This document shows positions 5,936 to 6,141 of a stretch of 6,141 nucleotides of DNA, in pieces; position 1 is the stretch's first letter; every line of letters starts with the position of its first letter. The notes beneath the pieces were generated by a model. That model worked only from the letters and a program-made list of their open reading frames with translations, was not told where the DNA came from and searched no databases. The stretch spans positions 1 through 6,141 of the forward strand of contig CAZIGG010000158.1 of assembly GCA_964538575.1 (NCBI GenBank), in the 5' to 3' direction. The stretch comes from UBA2336 sp964538575 (GTDB taxonomy: Bacteria; Bacteroidota; Bacteroidia; Cytophagales; Cyclobacteriaceae). A program made the translations under genes and the position numbers.

Positions 5936-6141
5936 TTATTTGGTAAAAAGTCTTAATGCTTTTTCAAGATCGACATTTCCGCCCGAAAAGATTATCCCGG
6001 CCCGCTTTCCGCTGAACAAGGCTTTGCCTTTCAGCAGCGCAGCAAATGCAACGGCTGCCGATGGCTCAACAATTATTTTCATCCGCTCCCAGATCAGCCG
6101 CATGGCGGAAACAATTTCGGTATCGCTTACGGTGATTACCC
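5936..6141 (-). CDS. Threonine/serine dehydratase-like PLP enzyme, C-terminal part
   Basis: Only the last 67 codons and the TAA stop are in the window; the gene continues past the right edge. The visible protein includes VSDTEIVSAMRLIWERMK, then VEPSAAVAFAALL, then GKRAGIIFSGGNVDL near the end. This is the C-terminus of fold-type II PLP enzymes of the threonine/serine ammonia-lyase and serine racemase group. In that group the Ser of SGGN contacts the cofactor's pyridine nitrogen and the EPS region lies near the cation site. It ends right after SGGNVDLEKALRLFTK with no ACT regulatory domain, which favours the short catabolic or racemase-like type over long biosynthetic IlvA. The PLP-lysine region is outside the window, so the exact reaction cannot be assigned. 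The 3-bp spacing to the downstream channel-like gene implies one operon. Confidence 0.88.
   Translation of the reverse strand, partial: VITVSDTEIVSAMRLIWERMKIIVEPSAAVAFAALLKGKALFSGKRAGIIFSGGNVDLEKALRLFTK

Overview
The window looks like chromosomal DNA from a Bacteroidota bacterium, probably of the order Cytophagales. The evidence is a GldB-type lipoprotein, a DUF6702-type secreted protein, a Bacteroidota-style TAnnTTTG promoter box before tpiA, and the lack of convincing Shine-Dalgarno sites. The order-level placement is an impression from protein similarity, not a computed result. The sequence carries a scaffold gap, so it is probably a draft or metagenome-derived assembly.

Left part, minus strand (2-2325): three genes read leftwards. 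They encode a DUF6702-like secreted protein, a GldB-like lipoprotein (6 bp apart) and triosephosphate isomerase (50 bp further). An exact TATCTTTG box before tpiA suggests the glycolytic gene also has its own promoter. An 84-bp divergent region (2326-2409) separates this operon from the rightward genes and holds one near-consensus -7 box per strand.

Centre, plus strand (2410-5402): a HupE/UreJ-type polytopic membrane protein with His/Asp/Glu-rich membrane motifs is followed 15 bp later by a large exported M1-family zinc metallopeptidase. The peptidase gene is broken only by an assembly artefact. A run of 100 N is flanked by the same 55 bp on both sides, and collapsing the duplicate restores one 745-codon reading frame with all catalytic residues. 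The DUF6702, HupE/UreJ and M1 genes probably form an envelope module; a role in metal handling is inference.

Right part (5403-6141): a 162-bp element with perfect 21-bp terminal inverted repeats and internal hairpins lies between two convergent transcription units. On the minus strand beyond it is a 114-aa membrane protein with the layout of a two-helix ion-channel pore but an unusual filter sequence. It starts 3 bp after the 3' end of a PLP-dependent threonine/serine dehydratase gene that runs off the window edge.

No tRNA, rRNA, CRISPR array or transposase gene was seen. The most notable items are the false gap, the inverted-repeat element, the channel-like small protein and the DUF6702/HupE pairing.
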